Notes under the pieces: model-generated
The model's database searches: none
The model's input: only the letters and a program-made list of their open reading frames with translations
What the model was told of the DNA's origin: nothing
In this document: positions 1 to 12,000 of the stretch, one piece after another
Numbering within the stretch: the stretch's first letter is position 1
How the letters are laid out: every line of letters starts with the position of its first letter
Position numbers and translations under genes: made by a program
Assembly (NCBI GenBank): GCA_036426205.1
Contig: CM071568.1
Span: 38,224,417 to 38,288,416 of the forward strand
Reading direction: 5' to 3'
Length of the DNA stretch: 64,000 bases
From: Ascaphus truei
Taxonomy: Eukaryota; Chordata; Amphibia; Anura; Ascaphidae

Positions 1-111
1 ACCTTTTACAACCCACCCCTGAAAAATACATTACTCATTTGTCTCTCTACAGCGCTTTACTCATCACAACATCCCCCACCAGACCAGCGCCGACTGCACC
101 ACTTATGGGTA

Positions 112-3100
112 TTAAAAGTAAAGCTGGCATGCGCGACGGGTTCGGTGATGCGGCGTATGTAAGTTTAACAGCCGCTACCCCGCGGCAGATATAGCTAAGA
201 TTACAAGACGTTTTAAAACCAAATTTTAGCACGATGATAAAGTATACGTCCCTGTAAGACCCGTTCCCCGCACGATCGATTTCGGCCACCGGAAGGAGAC
301 GAGGCTGCACAGCGGCAGAAAAATAGGCGCAAGACAATGTGCGCTACCACTTCCGGGCTTAACAAGGCCAGGGTGGCGGAGAACTTTGACGGTATAGTCT
401 CCGATTCGGTCTGCAGAGGGGATGAAGGGCACCCGCGGAGCAATCGGGGTATTATAAAAGGAGATTAGCCCAGGATCTCCTAAAGACTTGCGCCATTTTC
501 CAGGGGAGAGTAGAGGCTTAGTTAGAGCTCAGGAGAGATATCTTGGCAAATAGCGTACCGCCACAAACGAGCATGGATGCGTCACAGACCGCTGACGGAG
601 CGACAGCTCACGGTAAGCCACCAGAGGTACAATCCCAACGGCTGGGGGGCATGGTAGAATCCAAAATAGCAGATTGGAAAGACCGGCAGGAGACAGCGAA
701 AACAGGCGGAGTACGGCGCAACCACAACTGCGTATTTCGGGGGATCCTGAGGAAATTTAGACCCGCTGTCTTAGGTCAGGCGAGTCGCTATGATAGCCTG
801 CGGGTATTCGGCAGAGTCTGGTACTCGGGTAATCAGCCGAGATGGCGTGCACGGGCCTGAGGTCCGTCCATACCTAACAACCCCAGTTATATACATCCTC
901 GGCTTGCATCACTTCACAAAACCACAAGAATGAATGGCAGAGTACATGGGCAACGCCAATAGAACTTCGATGGGGATAACTTTGGCGTATGCTTCCAAGA
1001 TATTATCCCCACCATAACACTGGGCCCAAAGAAGAGCGGGGTGCCAATGTACTAAAGAGCGCGGGATAGGACATTAGATACAGTATGGGCCTGTTCCCGT
1101 GTGCCCTCATGGTAATTCAATAACATGGCTCGGTCCCATGTTATGAAGCCACCCGCAGGCAGAAGGCCAGCCCTTTGAAGAAACGGGGATTAATGTTGTG
1201 TTTGAAGTTCTACCCCCAACCCGAAGAGTACGGCAGATGGTCCTCAGTCGTGCACACCCTGGAGTGACTGTGCTCCCACCCGTGGCACAAGGAGGAGAGA
1301 GAGCGGGGAGCGGGGGAGACGGAGAGCGTCAGGGCTCTTAAAAGGCCAGGGAGGACAGAGTTCTGCTGCCATGTGCTGTTAAAGTTTCTTTTGCAACTGT
1401 ATTCAGATTAAGTTTAGTTTGGCAATTAGCCAAATCATGAGTAAGGAGTTGGACAAGCCTGGACCTTTCCGAGGTTACAAGGCAGGGGGGAGCGACCGGC
1501 GCTCAAGTTCCAAAACAAAAACAGAAAACGTGTGCAAGTCCCCCAAAAGGCTGGATACGGAGCTTCTACCTGGGGAAGAAGCAGGAAGGCGCGGAAGGCT
1601 CGATGGCGGCGATAGGCGGCGATGGTTGGTCGCGTGACAGGAATGGTACACAGAATAAGCCCGCTCCAGCTCCACCCTCACCTCCAGCGGTCAGCCCCAA
1701 CTGAGCGTACCTCGCATAACCTCGCTGACGTCACCTGGAAGGATCCTCGCGATACCAGACGCACACCGGGACGGTTTGTAGGAGAAGCTGACGGAAGCCC
1801 AGAGGCCACACAGCACCGGCTGCACAGTGAGACGCGGGGTATCCCCGGCGGCGTTGGGTGCGCAAAAACTCCGCTGCCAGGGAGAAAACATGCGGGGATT
1901 AAGGGGGAGTTAACAGGGGAGAATGAAAGGAAATGAGAGAGAGGGGGAGAGGAGCAAATTCCTAACACTACAAGAAAAGAGAGGGCAATATCAGAGGAGT
2001 TTGGCCCAAAGCTAGAAGAAGGGGAGCCCTCTACAAGTAGGTGGGAGTGGGTACAGGGAGGTAGGGACAATTGCCACTAGAACAGTTAGAGAGTTCAGTG
2101 TGAACCAGCAGTTTGTAGCATTATATAGGGGTAACAAGACTAGGCAGCCGCAAGAGTGAGATAGGGGGTGCAGGTTAACACAGGGGCCGAGTTGTAGGGC
2201 AGTTCAGGTTCGCCAAGAGTTAGTCGAACTTGGGGGAGTAAGGGGTCACGTAGTTACAGGTAGGTTAGGGCTGAGGTTACTTACATTAGTTGAGGGAAAG
2301 TTTGGCAATAAGGTTGCAGCTGTCGACGGGTGTGGGGACTCCACCAAACTGCCCGTATGCATGCTGTTGGGAGGGGGATGGGCTCAGCTTGCATTCCGTC
2401 AACGACCGGGAACTCATGGCCGGTAGTGTGGGGCCAGGGATTGGCATGGGAGGGAGGTGGGTCCACGAAGGGGAGAGTCTCTTCCCGTGGCGTCGAAACT
2501 GAGGTCTTTAGAGACCACTACGGTTATGTGTATATGTACTGTTTCCTCTGTTGTTTCCTTGTTTCTCTCCCCCATCCCAGACCCCCTCGGCGAAAGAAGG
2601 AGAAGTCAGCAGAACCCCAACGCAGAAGGGAAAGTATCATACGCGTCCACATACATAGGTAGGCCTTGGTTCCACATAGACATCACAATCAAATAACACC
2701 AATAATGGATTTGTAACATTTCTACCAAAAATGTAAAGGTTTAAGCCGGCCCGAAAAAATGAAAGATTGCCTTCTTCCGAATCAGACGGAGGAGAGCTGA
2801 ATGTAGTGTTTTCCTCCACACCAGGGCACATTTTTAGATCACCATAGTAGCCCAGGCTATTTAGACAAGCACTATAGGCCAATTTTTCCGTCCTCAGCCA
2901 GGAAAAGAAGAAGGGTAGTATCATATTCCACACAAATCCCCTTCCAAGTAGAGAGAGAGTGGAAGAGAGACACGAATGGGAGATATCTATCATCCGAGTA
3001 GCCAAAGTAGAACGACCTGGCGTGCGTTTACGCACCTGGTGAAAACGAGTCTCAGTTATTCGATGAAATTCTTCCAGCATGCTTCAACGGTGGTGGAAGG

Positions 3101-5230
3101 GAATGTAATCTTGCATGGGACATTAATGAAGATCATGCCCACGCGTAGATCGATCCCACTACAACAGAAATCCAGGCGGGAAGGTAACGTTACCTTTGTT
3201 AAAGGGTTGAGATCAGGGGACCTGGTAGACATTTGGAGGAACAGCAGCCAGGAGAGCATAGGTACAACTTTTATCCATTCCTCCATGGACCGTTACAGCA
3301 GCGATTACCTACGTTGTTTGTCTCAAGTAGAATGGCCCTCCACAGATTTCCGACACAAAATAAAGACATACATGGTCGGCTCATGCATCAATGAGCTAAG
3401 ATGCGTACAAATTATGGTGTAGTCCGGGAGCAAGACTGGAAACTCAATGAATCGTTGATCAAGATACAATGATAAGAAAAGACGGTTAAGGAGGGAAATT
3501 ATCGGTATTTCAGAACAACCTGGCAAGTGGAATCCACATCAATGTTGTGGGGAGACTAACAAGGCCACGATGCGGGGGGGTACTGTAAGCAAGCAGCCAG
3601 AAAAGAAAAGAACAAAGGAGGCCAAATTGACTCAGCTATATAAGAGGTTACATTGAGCTCTCTACAACTACATAGCCGATCAGGTATAGGAGATAACTAA
3701 AGGATAAATAGGATGTAAAGATTGAGCTTAACCTCTCCTCCACATCACCACGGGCCGAGAAAGATTTGAGTTGGACACAGAGGAAGTTCTTTGAGAAAGC
3801 TAATAAAACCGGACACAATGTTGAGCACCAGACTCCGTAATAGGAAACCAAATTCAATATACAAACAACTAGGACAGAGGAGGGGAAGTTATCCCCAACC
3901 CAAAATTATAGTGGAAGAGTTAAAAAGTATTACGCACAGTTGTTACAATGGGTGAGAAGGTGTCCAAACGCTAAGACAAGCCAGTAAACTGCAGAAATTC
4001 TTAGGCAGATGCGGCACTGCCACAAATAAACAGCTTAGAGCGAGAGCTAAGAGAGTGAATTTCGACACGGGAAGACGTGACAGCAGTGGTCAAAAACTTA
4101 AAGTCCTCTAAATCCAGGCCCCCGCCGGATGGGTTCTAATCTCTACTATTAAAAAATGTCATAGGCGTCTCTTGCCCCGGCATATGCTCGGTATTTAATG
4201 GAGTCTAGCAGGAGAGCCCTTCGCTGAGCAGATGCTCCAGGCGTGATATCCTTGATATTAAAGGGGACAAAGATCCCACAAAGATTGCCAAAGTTACAGG
4301 CACGAATTCATTGATTACACAGACGTCAAAATGTATTCTAAATTACTTGCCAATCGTTTAAGGTTTATCCTGCCGAGGCTCATCCACCCGGACCCAAGTT
4401 GGCTTTGTTAGAGATAGACAAGCGGCGACAATACTCAGACGGATTGTAGATATATCGATTTTGTAGAAGCCAAAGGTCCGGAGCCTAGTTTTAAGCTTAG
4501 ACGCGGAGAAGCCTTTGACGGATAAATGTGCCATACACTGGCGACTAATTATATCTAGGAGCGGGCTAGTCCCAACGAATTCGGGCGTATACCCCGGGGC
4601 GCATTCGAGGTTTTGACTGTGGGTTTGTACAGCGTTTTTGCGGGTGTGGGTTATTTCCGTCGCATGGCAGGGATGTGAAGCTTTTATTCCTGCTTGGCGT
4701 GACAAACGTCACCACGAGTACTACCTATATAGTATTGTTATATAGCTGACATTATTAGTCATTGTTAGATTTTTGCCATTGCTGGCGTAACACACCCACG
4801 CGAGAGCATTTGGCAGCCATTAAATCCATCATCATTATCACTGATATAGAACGAGACTCCCAATGGTCCCGCCACGTATCAGCAATGGCATGAACTCCAG
4901 GCGTTGGTTGAAGGCAACACAGACGGGGCTTCGATAGTGAGGGGGTCGTGAGTCGGGGTCACACATTTACAGTGGTTATTGTGCCAGGGTAGTAATATGA
5001 AGGTTATTGTGCTCGAAATGAAAGTGCATTGATACGGTTGACTGGAGTAATATGAGAGGTCTCACGCAGGGGCGATTGGGAGTAGTTCGGAGTTATGAAA
5101 TTCTCAGGGCATATAAAAAATGAAATTAAAAGCAGCTCACCAATGGCGCCGGCAGACGAAGGGTGATTCACACAGGGTTTTCCTCAGAGCTTGCTTCGCA
5201 CAAAGAAAATCGTATGGTACTCGAGACAAA
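112..5230 (+). mobile_element. Low-fidelity second copy of the L1 element (5' part)
   Basis: This stretch aligns in order with 6562-11425: the 5' leader, ORF1, the inter-ORF spacer, the endonuclease region and the first part of reverse transcriptase, ending abruptly near 5230. It shares the junction with the upstream MITE (around 111-130 versus 6560-6580). It also shares the same nested mariner MITE at the same point. Differences from the other copy are mostly one- or two-base insertions and deletions every 10-20 bases, so no long reading frame survives (the longest fragments are about 105-150 codons). I see this directly. That it is an uncorrected-read artefact rather than an old duplicate is inference. 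Confidence 0.85.
4536..5045 (+). mobile_element. Degraded copy of the mariner MITE nested in the first L1 copy
   Basis: Starts with CACTGGCGAC after a TA, as does the clean copy at 10886-11278, and sits at the same L1 position (after the FDRINWPY-coding stretch). The right end is blurred by indels (GCTCGAAATGAAAGTG near 5010-5030), so the end coordinate is approximate. Confidence 0.7.
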
Positions 5231-6193
5231 GCATTGAGTGTGTAAAACACACAAGTTACCACTCTGCAACAGTTGTTCAGGAGTCAGGAGTTTGTGTCCT
5301 TTGGCAGGTGTCCTTAGCATCAGCGTGAAGAACATCCTCCTCGGGATCCGGCCGTCTACCACGCCCCAGTGGAATCCCCCCTCTGGTCAGCTGGGTCCTA
5401 GGCAATCCGGACGCTCCACAGCCTGCAGTCACGTTCTGGGGATTCCTGGATTAGGCGGTAGGGACTCAGGTGGTTCACAGTGCTGCTTGATCAGTCCGGC
5501 CGCAAACGAAGGCAAGCTTGCTAACCGCAGTCACTCCAGTTCATTACACTTAGTGGTCCGTAGTATGGCGCTGGGGAGTGACATCACGATCACGCTTGCA
5601 AAGCACATGGAAGTGGAACAAAGTCTCTAGCGTGCCCAATGTGCACACAATTGAATAGCAATAAAACACAAGGCCAAGGTATAATCCTACGGGTTCCCTG
5701 ATGAAGTAGTTTGTTCTACGAAACGCGTAGGATTATACCTTGGCCTATGTGTTTTATTGCTATTCAATTGTGTGCACATTGGGCATTCTAGAGACTTTGT
5801 TCCACTTCCATGTGCTTTGCAAGCGTGATCGTGACGTCACTCCCCAGCGCCATACTACGGACCGCTAAGTGTAATGAACTGGAGTGACTGCGGTTAGCAA
5901 GCTTGCCTTCGTTTGCGGCCGGACTGATCAAGCAGCACTGTGAACCACCTGAGTCCCTACCACCTAATCAGGGATCCCCAGAACATGACTGCAGGCTGTG
6001 GAGCGTCCGGACTGCCTAGGACCCAGCTGACCAGAGGGGGGATTCCCCTGGAGGCGGTGCTTGACTGCCGGAGTGCCCGAGTGAAGGAGGTTTTCACAGC
6101 TGATGCTAAGGACACCTGCCAAAGGACACAAACTCCTGACTCCTGAACCAACTGTTGCAGAGTGGTAACTTGTGTGTTTTACACACTCAATGC
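5231..6193. repeat. Large foldback (inverted repeat) with 460 bp arms
   Basis: The left arm 5231-5690 and right arm 5727-6193 are near-perfect reverse complements around a 36 bp spacer. Outer ends read GCATTGAGTGTGTAAAACAC and its complement. The arms contain a TGACGTCACT-like site (around 5577 and 5832). The spacer holds a hammerhead-ribozyme-like core (separate entry). The arrangement resembles two PLE terminal repeats head to head, but no PLE coding sequence is attached. It begins exactly where the low-fidelity L1 copy stops. Confidence 0.85.
5698..5729 (+). ncRNA. Hammerhead-ribozyme-like motif
   Basis: CTGATGA (5698-5704) is followed by a 4 bp stem (GTAG 5706-5709, CTAC 5716-5719) closed by TTTGTT, then GAAA (5720-5723) and CGCGTA (5724-5729). 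This is the CUGANGA / stem II / GAAA / NUH order of a hammerhead. The ACGCGT next to it is self-complementary, so stem III could form only between two molecules, as in minimal dimeric hammerheads. GGATTATACC just after the putative cleavage site pairs with GGTATAATCC upstream as stem I. PLE terminal repeats are known to carry such motifs. Activity is untested. Confidence 0.6.
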
Positions 6194-6280
6194 TTATATC
6201 CTAGCTCATTGATGTACGCAGATTATTTACACTTATTTTAATACACTCTCCCTGTGTGCCTCTAACAGGCGAGCTTGTGG

Positions 6281-6577
6281 CTTTTATTTTAATAACACAG
6301 TATTGAAGCAGAGGGTCTCTGGAGCTGAACCTCATAAATTTCAGCCTCGGGGACCCCCCTACTTCCTGCGTTACATGCCCCAGTATGGGTTGCTGGTATA
6401 TTCCTGCATTGTTTAAATGTTCCGGTCATGTGAGGCGGGAGAATTTAAACATGGCGGAGATACCGGCACCTCATACTGGGGCCTGTAACTCGCGAAACAG
6501 GGGGTCCTTGAGGCTAAAATGAATGTGGTTCATCTCCGAAGACCCCCTGCACCAATACTGTGTTATTAAAATAAAAG
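6281..6577. mobile_element. Foldback MITE, family A copy 1
   Basis: The ends CTTTTATTTTAATAACACAG and its complement flank arms carrying GGGTCTCTGGAGCTGAACC and GGTTCATCTCCGAAGACCC. The centre has an inverted TTTAAATGT/ATTTAAACAT pair. It lies directly against the 5' end of the L1. Related copies occur at 14015-14200, 14637-14835, 25905-26300 and 26327-26602. No coding capacity. Confidence 0.75.
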
Positions 6578-6742
6578 CGGCATGCGCGACGGGTACGGTG
6601 ATGGCGGTGTAAGTTAACAGCTCCGCTACCCGTCGGCAGATATAGCTAATTACAGACGTTTAAAACCAAATTTAGCAGATTAAAGTATACGTCCCTAAGC
6701 ACCCGTTACCCCGCAGATCGTATTTCGGCCACCGGAGGAGAC

Positions 6743-7719
6743 ATGGCTGCAACGCGGCAGAAAAATAGGCGCAAGACAGATGTGCGCTCCTACTTCACGG
6801 GCTCTAACAAGGCCAGGGTGGCGGAGAACTCTGCGGTATCAGTCTCCGATTCGGCTCAAGAGATGGAAGGAGCACCCGCGGAGCAATCGGGGATTATTAA
6901 AAAGGAGATAGCCAGGCTCCTAACAGACTTGAAGACATTTTCCAGGGGAGAGGTAGAGGGGCTCAGGAGAGATATCTTGCAAATAGGTACCCGCACAAAC
7001 GAGCTGGAGGAGCGCATGGAGGACAGCTCACGGTGCCACCAGGAGACCAATAAACGGCTGGGGGCATTAGAATCCAAAATAGCAGATCTGGAAGACCGGC
7101 AGGAAGACAGCGAAAACAGGGACCGGCGCAACAACCTGCGTATACGGGGGATCCCTGAGGAAATTCTAGACCCCGAGGTCCTGCTGAGCCGCTGGATGAC
7201 CTCCATCATGCCGGGTAAATCTGAGGCAGAGCTGGTAATGGACCGCTGCCACAGGGCCCTGAGGTCTCGTCCACTACCTAACAACCCCCGCGTGATATAA
7301 TCCTTCGGTTGCATCACTTCAAAACCAAAGAAGAGATATGCAGAGTTACATGGGCAACGCCAAATATAACTTTCGAGGGGATAACTTTGGCTATCTTCCA
7401 AGATATATCCCCAATAACCCTGGCCCAAAGAAGAGCGTTGCTGCCTATTACTAAAGAGCTGCGGGATAAGGACATAAGATACAGATGGGCTTTCCCGTTT
7501 GCCCTCATGGTAATTAAAAATGGCCGGTCCCATGTACTGAAGCACCCCGCAGAAGGCACCACCTTTCTGAAGAAACTGGGGATTAATGTTGCTGTTGAAG
7601 CTACCCACCCGGAGAGTACGGAGATGCGTCCTCCTCGTGCAACACCCTGGGTGACTGTGTCCTCCACCCCGGTGGACAAAAGGAAGGAGAAGGCGGGAGA
7701 GAGCGTCAAGGGCTCTTAA
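6743..7719 (+). pseudogene. L1 ORF1 (RNA-binding nucleocapsid-like protein), one frameshift
   Basis: The first frame (6743-7300, 185 codons) has a basic N-terminus (MAATRQKNRRK), a long charged heptad-like coiled coil at about residues 50-125 that ends LEDRQEDSENRDRR, then NLRIRGIPEE, the hallmark start of the L1 ORF1 RRM. The second frame (7309-7719) supplies the rest of the RRM and the C-terminal domain (FQDISPITLAQRR, then DIRYRWAFPFALMV). Together they give about 325 codons, normal for vertebrate L1 ORF1. The family protein trimerises through the coiled coil and coats L1 RNA. A single frameshift near 7300 separates the halves. In the first L1 copy the same region is broken many times. Confidence 0.85.
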
Positions 7720-9059
7720 AAGGCCAGGGAGACGAGTTTGCTGCCATGTGCTGTTAAAGTTTTTTTGCAAACTGTACCAGTTAAGTTTAAGTTTTGGACT
7801 ATAGCCAATCCTATGTTAAGGATGTTGGACAATCCTGGACCTTTCCAGAGGTTACAAGGCAGCGGGGGCGACCGGCGCTCAAAGTTACAAAACAAAAAAA
7901 AGAAAACGTGCAAAGTCCCCCAAAATGGCTGAACGGAGCTTACCTGGGGAAGAAGCAGGAAAGGCGCGGAAGGCTCGATGGCGGCGATGGCGGCGATGGT
8001 TTCGGCGTGAAGGAATGGTACACAGAATAAGCCCGCCTCCAGCTCCACCCTTCACCTCCAGCGGTCAGCCTCCAACTGAGCTTACCTCGCCCACCTCGCT
8101 GACGTCACCTGGCAGGATCTCGCGATACCATGACGCACACCGGAGGTTGTAGGAGCAGCGACGGAAGCCCAAGAGGCACACAGCACCGGCAGTGACGCGG
8201 TACTCCCCGGCGGGGGTGCGCAAACTCCGCTGCCAGGGAGAAACATGCGGGGATTAAGAGTACAGGGGAGAATGAAAAGGAGAGAGGGGGAGAGCAAAAT
8301 TTCCCTAACAGCTACAGAAAAGAGAGGGCAATCAGAGGAGTTTGGCCCAAAGCTAGAGAAGGGGAGCCCTCTACAAGTAGGTGGAGTGGGTACAGGTGAG
8401 GAGGACAATTGCCACTAGAACATTTAGAGGTTCAGTGTGACCAGCAGTTTGTAGCATTATATAGGGGGTAACAAGCTAGGCAGCCGCAGAGTAGATATAG
8501 GGGTTGCAAGGTCTTAAGACAGGGGCCCGAGTTTAGGGCAGTTCAGTTCGCAAGAGTTAGTTCTAACTTGGGGGAGTAAGGGGTCACGTAGTTACATGTA
8601 GGTTAGGGCTGAGTTATCTACCTTAGAGTTGAAGGGAAAAGTTTGGCAATAAAGGTTGCAGCTGTCGACGGGTGTGGGGACTACCACCAACCTGCCCGTA
8701 GGCATGCGCTGTTGGGGCGGGGATGTGGGCTCAGCTTGCATTCCCGTCAAAGACCCGGGAACTCATGGCCGGAGTGTGGGGCCATGGATCTGGCATGGGA
8801 GGGAGGTGGGTCCAGAAGGGGAGAGTCTCTCCCGGGCGTCGAACCTGAGGTCTTTAGAGACCACTACGGTTCTATGTGTATATGTCTGTTTCCTCTGTTT
8901 TTTCCTTGTGTTCTCTCCCTCCCCCATCCCAGACCCCCTCGGCGAAAGAAGGAAAGTCAGCAGAAGCCACCAACGCAGAAGGAAAGTCCACTACGCTCCA
9001 CATCACATAGGTAGGCTCTGGTTCCACTATAGACATCACCAATCAAATAACACCAATAC
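7720..9059 (+). other. L1 inter-ORF spacer
   Basis: About 1.34 kb between ORF1 and ORF2 with no long conserved frame. It is unusually long compared with the tens of bases found in mammalian L1. Both L1 copies retain it (compare 1360-2700). It contains short G-rich runs and CCCAGACCCCCTCGGCGAAA near 8930. Confidence 0.6.
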
Positions 9060-12000
9060 ATGGCTGTAACATTTCTATCCCAAAATGTTAAAGGGTTTAA
9101 CGGCCCGAAAAAATGAAAGATTGCCTTCTCCGAATTCAGACGGAGGAGAGCTGATGTAGTTTTCCTCCAGGAGACACATTTTAGCACCCATAGTAGCCCA
9201 GGCTATTTAGACAAGCACTATAGGCAATTTTTCCTGTCCTCAGCCAAGGAAAAGAAGAAGGGAGTAGCTATCATATTCCACAACAAATCCCCCTTCCAAG
9301 TAGAGAGAGTGAAGAGAGACACGAATGGGAGATATCTCATCCGAGTAGCAAAGTAGAACGACACTGGCGTGCGTTTACGCACCTGGTGAAAACGAGTCTC
9401 AGTTATTCGATGAATTCTTCCAGATGCTCCAACGGTGGGTGGAAGGGAATGTAATTCTTGCATGGGACTTTAATAAAGTCATTGACCCACGCGTAGATCG
9501 ATCCCCACTACAACAGAAATCCAGGCGGGAAGGTAACGTACCTTTGTTAAAAGGGTTGAGACAGGGGAACCTGGTAGACATTTGGAGGGAACAGCACCAG
9601 GGAGAGCATAGTTACACTTTTACTCCCATCCCCATGACAGTTACAGCAGGATTACCACTTTTTTGTCTCAAGTAGAATGGTCCCACAGATTTCCGACACC
9701 AAAATACATGACATTACATGGTCGGATCATGCATCAATAGAGCTAAGATGCGTACAAATTAGGCCTGCTAGTCCGGGAGCAAACTGGAAACTCAATGAAT
9801 CGTTGATCAAGATACCAGATATAGAAAAGACGGTTAAGGAGGAAATCTCTCGGTATTTCCAGACCAACCTCGGCAATGTGGAATCCCACACAATGTTGTG
9901 GGAGACTCACAAGGCCACGATGCGGGGGGTACTGATAAGCATAGCAGCCAGAAAGAAAAAACAAAGGGAGGCCAAATTGACTCAGCTATATAAGAGGTTA
10001 CATGAGCTCTCTACACTACATAGCCGATCAGGTATAGGAGATACACTAAAGGATACACTAGGATGTAAAGATTGAGCTTAACCTCCTCCTCACATCCCGG
10101 GCCGAGAAAGATTTGAGTTGGACACAGAGGAAGTTCTTTGAGAAAGCTAATAAACCGGACACAATGTTAGCCACCAGACTCCGTAATAGGAAACCAAATT
10201 ACAATATACAAACAATTAGGACAGAGGAGGGGAAGTTATCCTCCAACCCCAAAATTATAGTGGAAGAGTTTAAAAAGTATTACGCACAGTTGTACAATGG
10301 GGAGAAGGTGGTCCATAACGCTAAGACAAGCAGTAAACTGCAGAAATTCTTAGCAGATGCGGCACTGCCACAAATTAACAGCTTAGAGCGAGAGGCAATA
10401 CAGAGTGATTTCTCACGGGAAGAGTTGACAGCAGTGGTCAAAAACTTAAAGTCCTCTAAATCCCCAGGCCCGGATGGGTTCTCCAATCTCTACTATAAAA
10501 AATTCATAGGCGTTCTTGCCCCGCATATGCTCCGGTTATTTAATGGAGTCCTAGCAGGAGAGCCCTTCGCTGAGCAGATGCTCCAGGCGTTGATATCCTT
10601 GATTCATAAAGGGGACAAAGATCCCACAAATTGCCAAAGTTACAGGCCGAATTCATTGATTAACACAGACGTCAAAATGTATTCTAAATTACTTGCCAAT
10701 CGTTTAAGTGTTATCCTGCCGAGGCTCATCCACCCGGACCAAGTTGGCTTTGTTAGAGATAGACAAGCGGCCGACAATACTAGACGGATTGTAGATATAA
10801 TCGATTTTGTAGAAGCCAACAAGGTCCGGAGCTTAGTTTTAAGCTTAGACGCGGAGAAAGCCTTTGACAGGATAAACTGGCCATACACTGGCGACACACT
10901 TTATTCGAGCTCGGCTAGTCCCACGAATTCGGGTATACCCGGGTGTATTGAGGTTTGTGACTGTTTTCTGCCCGGGTTGGGTTATTTTCCAGGCAGGGAT
11001 TGAAGCATTTTATTCCTGCTGGCTGCAATACTGCACAGTATATATATATATACTGCATTACAATTCATGAATTTATGCCATCTGGTAGACACGCGAAGCA
11101 TTGCAGCCTATTAAATCCTAATCATTATCATTTAACAGATCAGCCGCCCGTCAGCCAGGCATGAACCCAGGCTGGGAAGGCAAACACAACGGGGCTTGTC
11201 AGAGGTGAGGAGCGGCGCATTCCAGGTATCTGCCAGGTACATACTGGGTATTTGCTCGAATTAAGTGTGTCGGTGCAGTACTTGGAGTCCACGCTTGGGG
11301 CGTTTGGGTTCGGGTATAAATTCCTAAGGGCAATAAAAGCGCTCTACAATGCGCCGGCAGCAAGGGTGATTCACCAGGGTTTTCCCTCAGAGCTGTTCCA
11401 AATTAAAAGTGGTACGAGACAAGGATGCCCGTTATCGCCCTTGCTTTTTGCCTTATGCATCGAACCACTAGCAGCCCAAATCCGTAGTAACCCAGACATC
11501 ACTGGAGTACAAATCCACTCGCAAGAACACAAAGTGGCATTGTACGCAAACGATATTATTCTGACACTCACTAATCCGCTCACCTCGCTACCTAACCTGT
11601 TTGAGCTTCTAGAGCGATTTGCCCGGATCTCTGGGTTCAAGAAAAATCAGACAAAATCGGAGGCACTTAGCCTGAACATTATGGAGATGGAGAAACTGAT
11701 TGAACTCAAATTTGAGTTTAAGTGGCGATCCACATCTATAAAATACCTAGGGGTGCATATCACAAAAAAGATAGCCTCCTTATATCAAGCAAATTACCCC
11801 AGTCTATTGAAGACTCTAAAGAAGGAACTGAAAGACTGGTCAGCATATGGTATTTCATGGATGGGTAGGATCTATAGTGTCAAGATGAACATCCTCCCCC
11901 GGATTTTATACCTGTTTCAATCTCTTCCGATACCCGTGGTGCGATCCGATATTGCAGGGTTACAAAACTCGATCTCAAAATTTATTTGGAAGGGTAAACA

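Noticed and set aside
6856..7770. 304-codon minus-strand frame
   Set aside because: Shadow of L1 ORF1 on the other strand. The plus-strand coiled coil and RRM explain the sequence.
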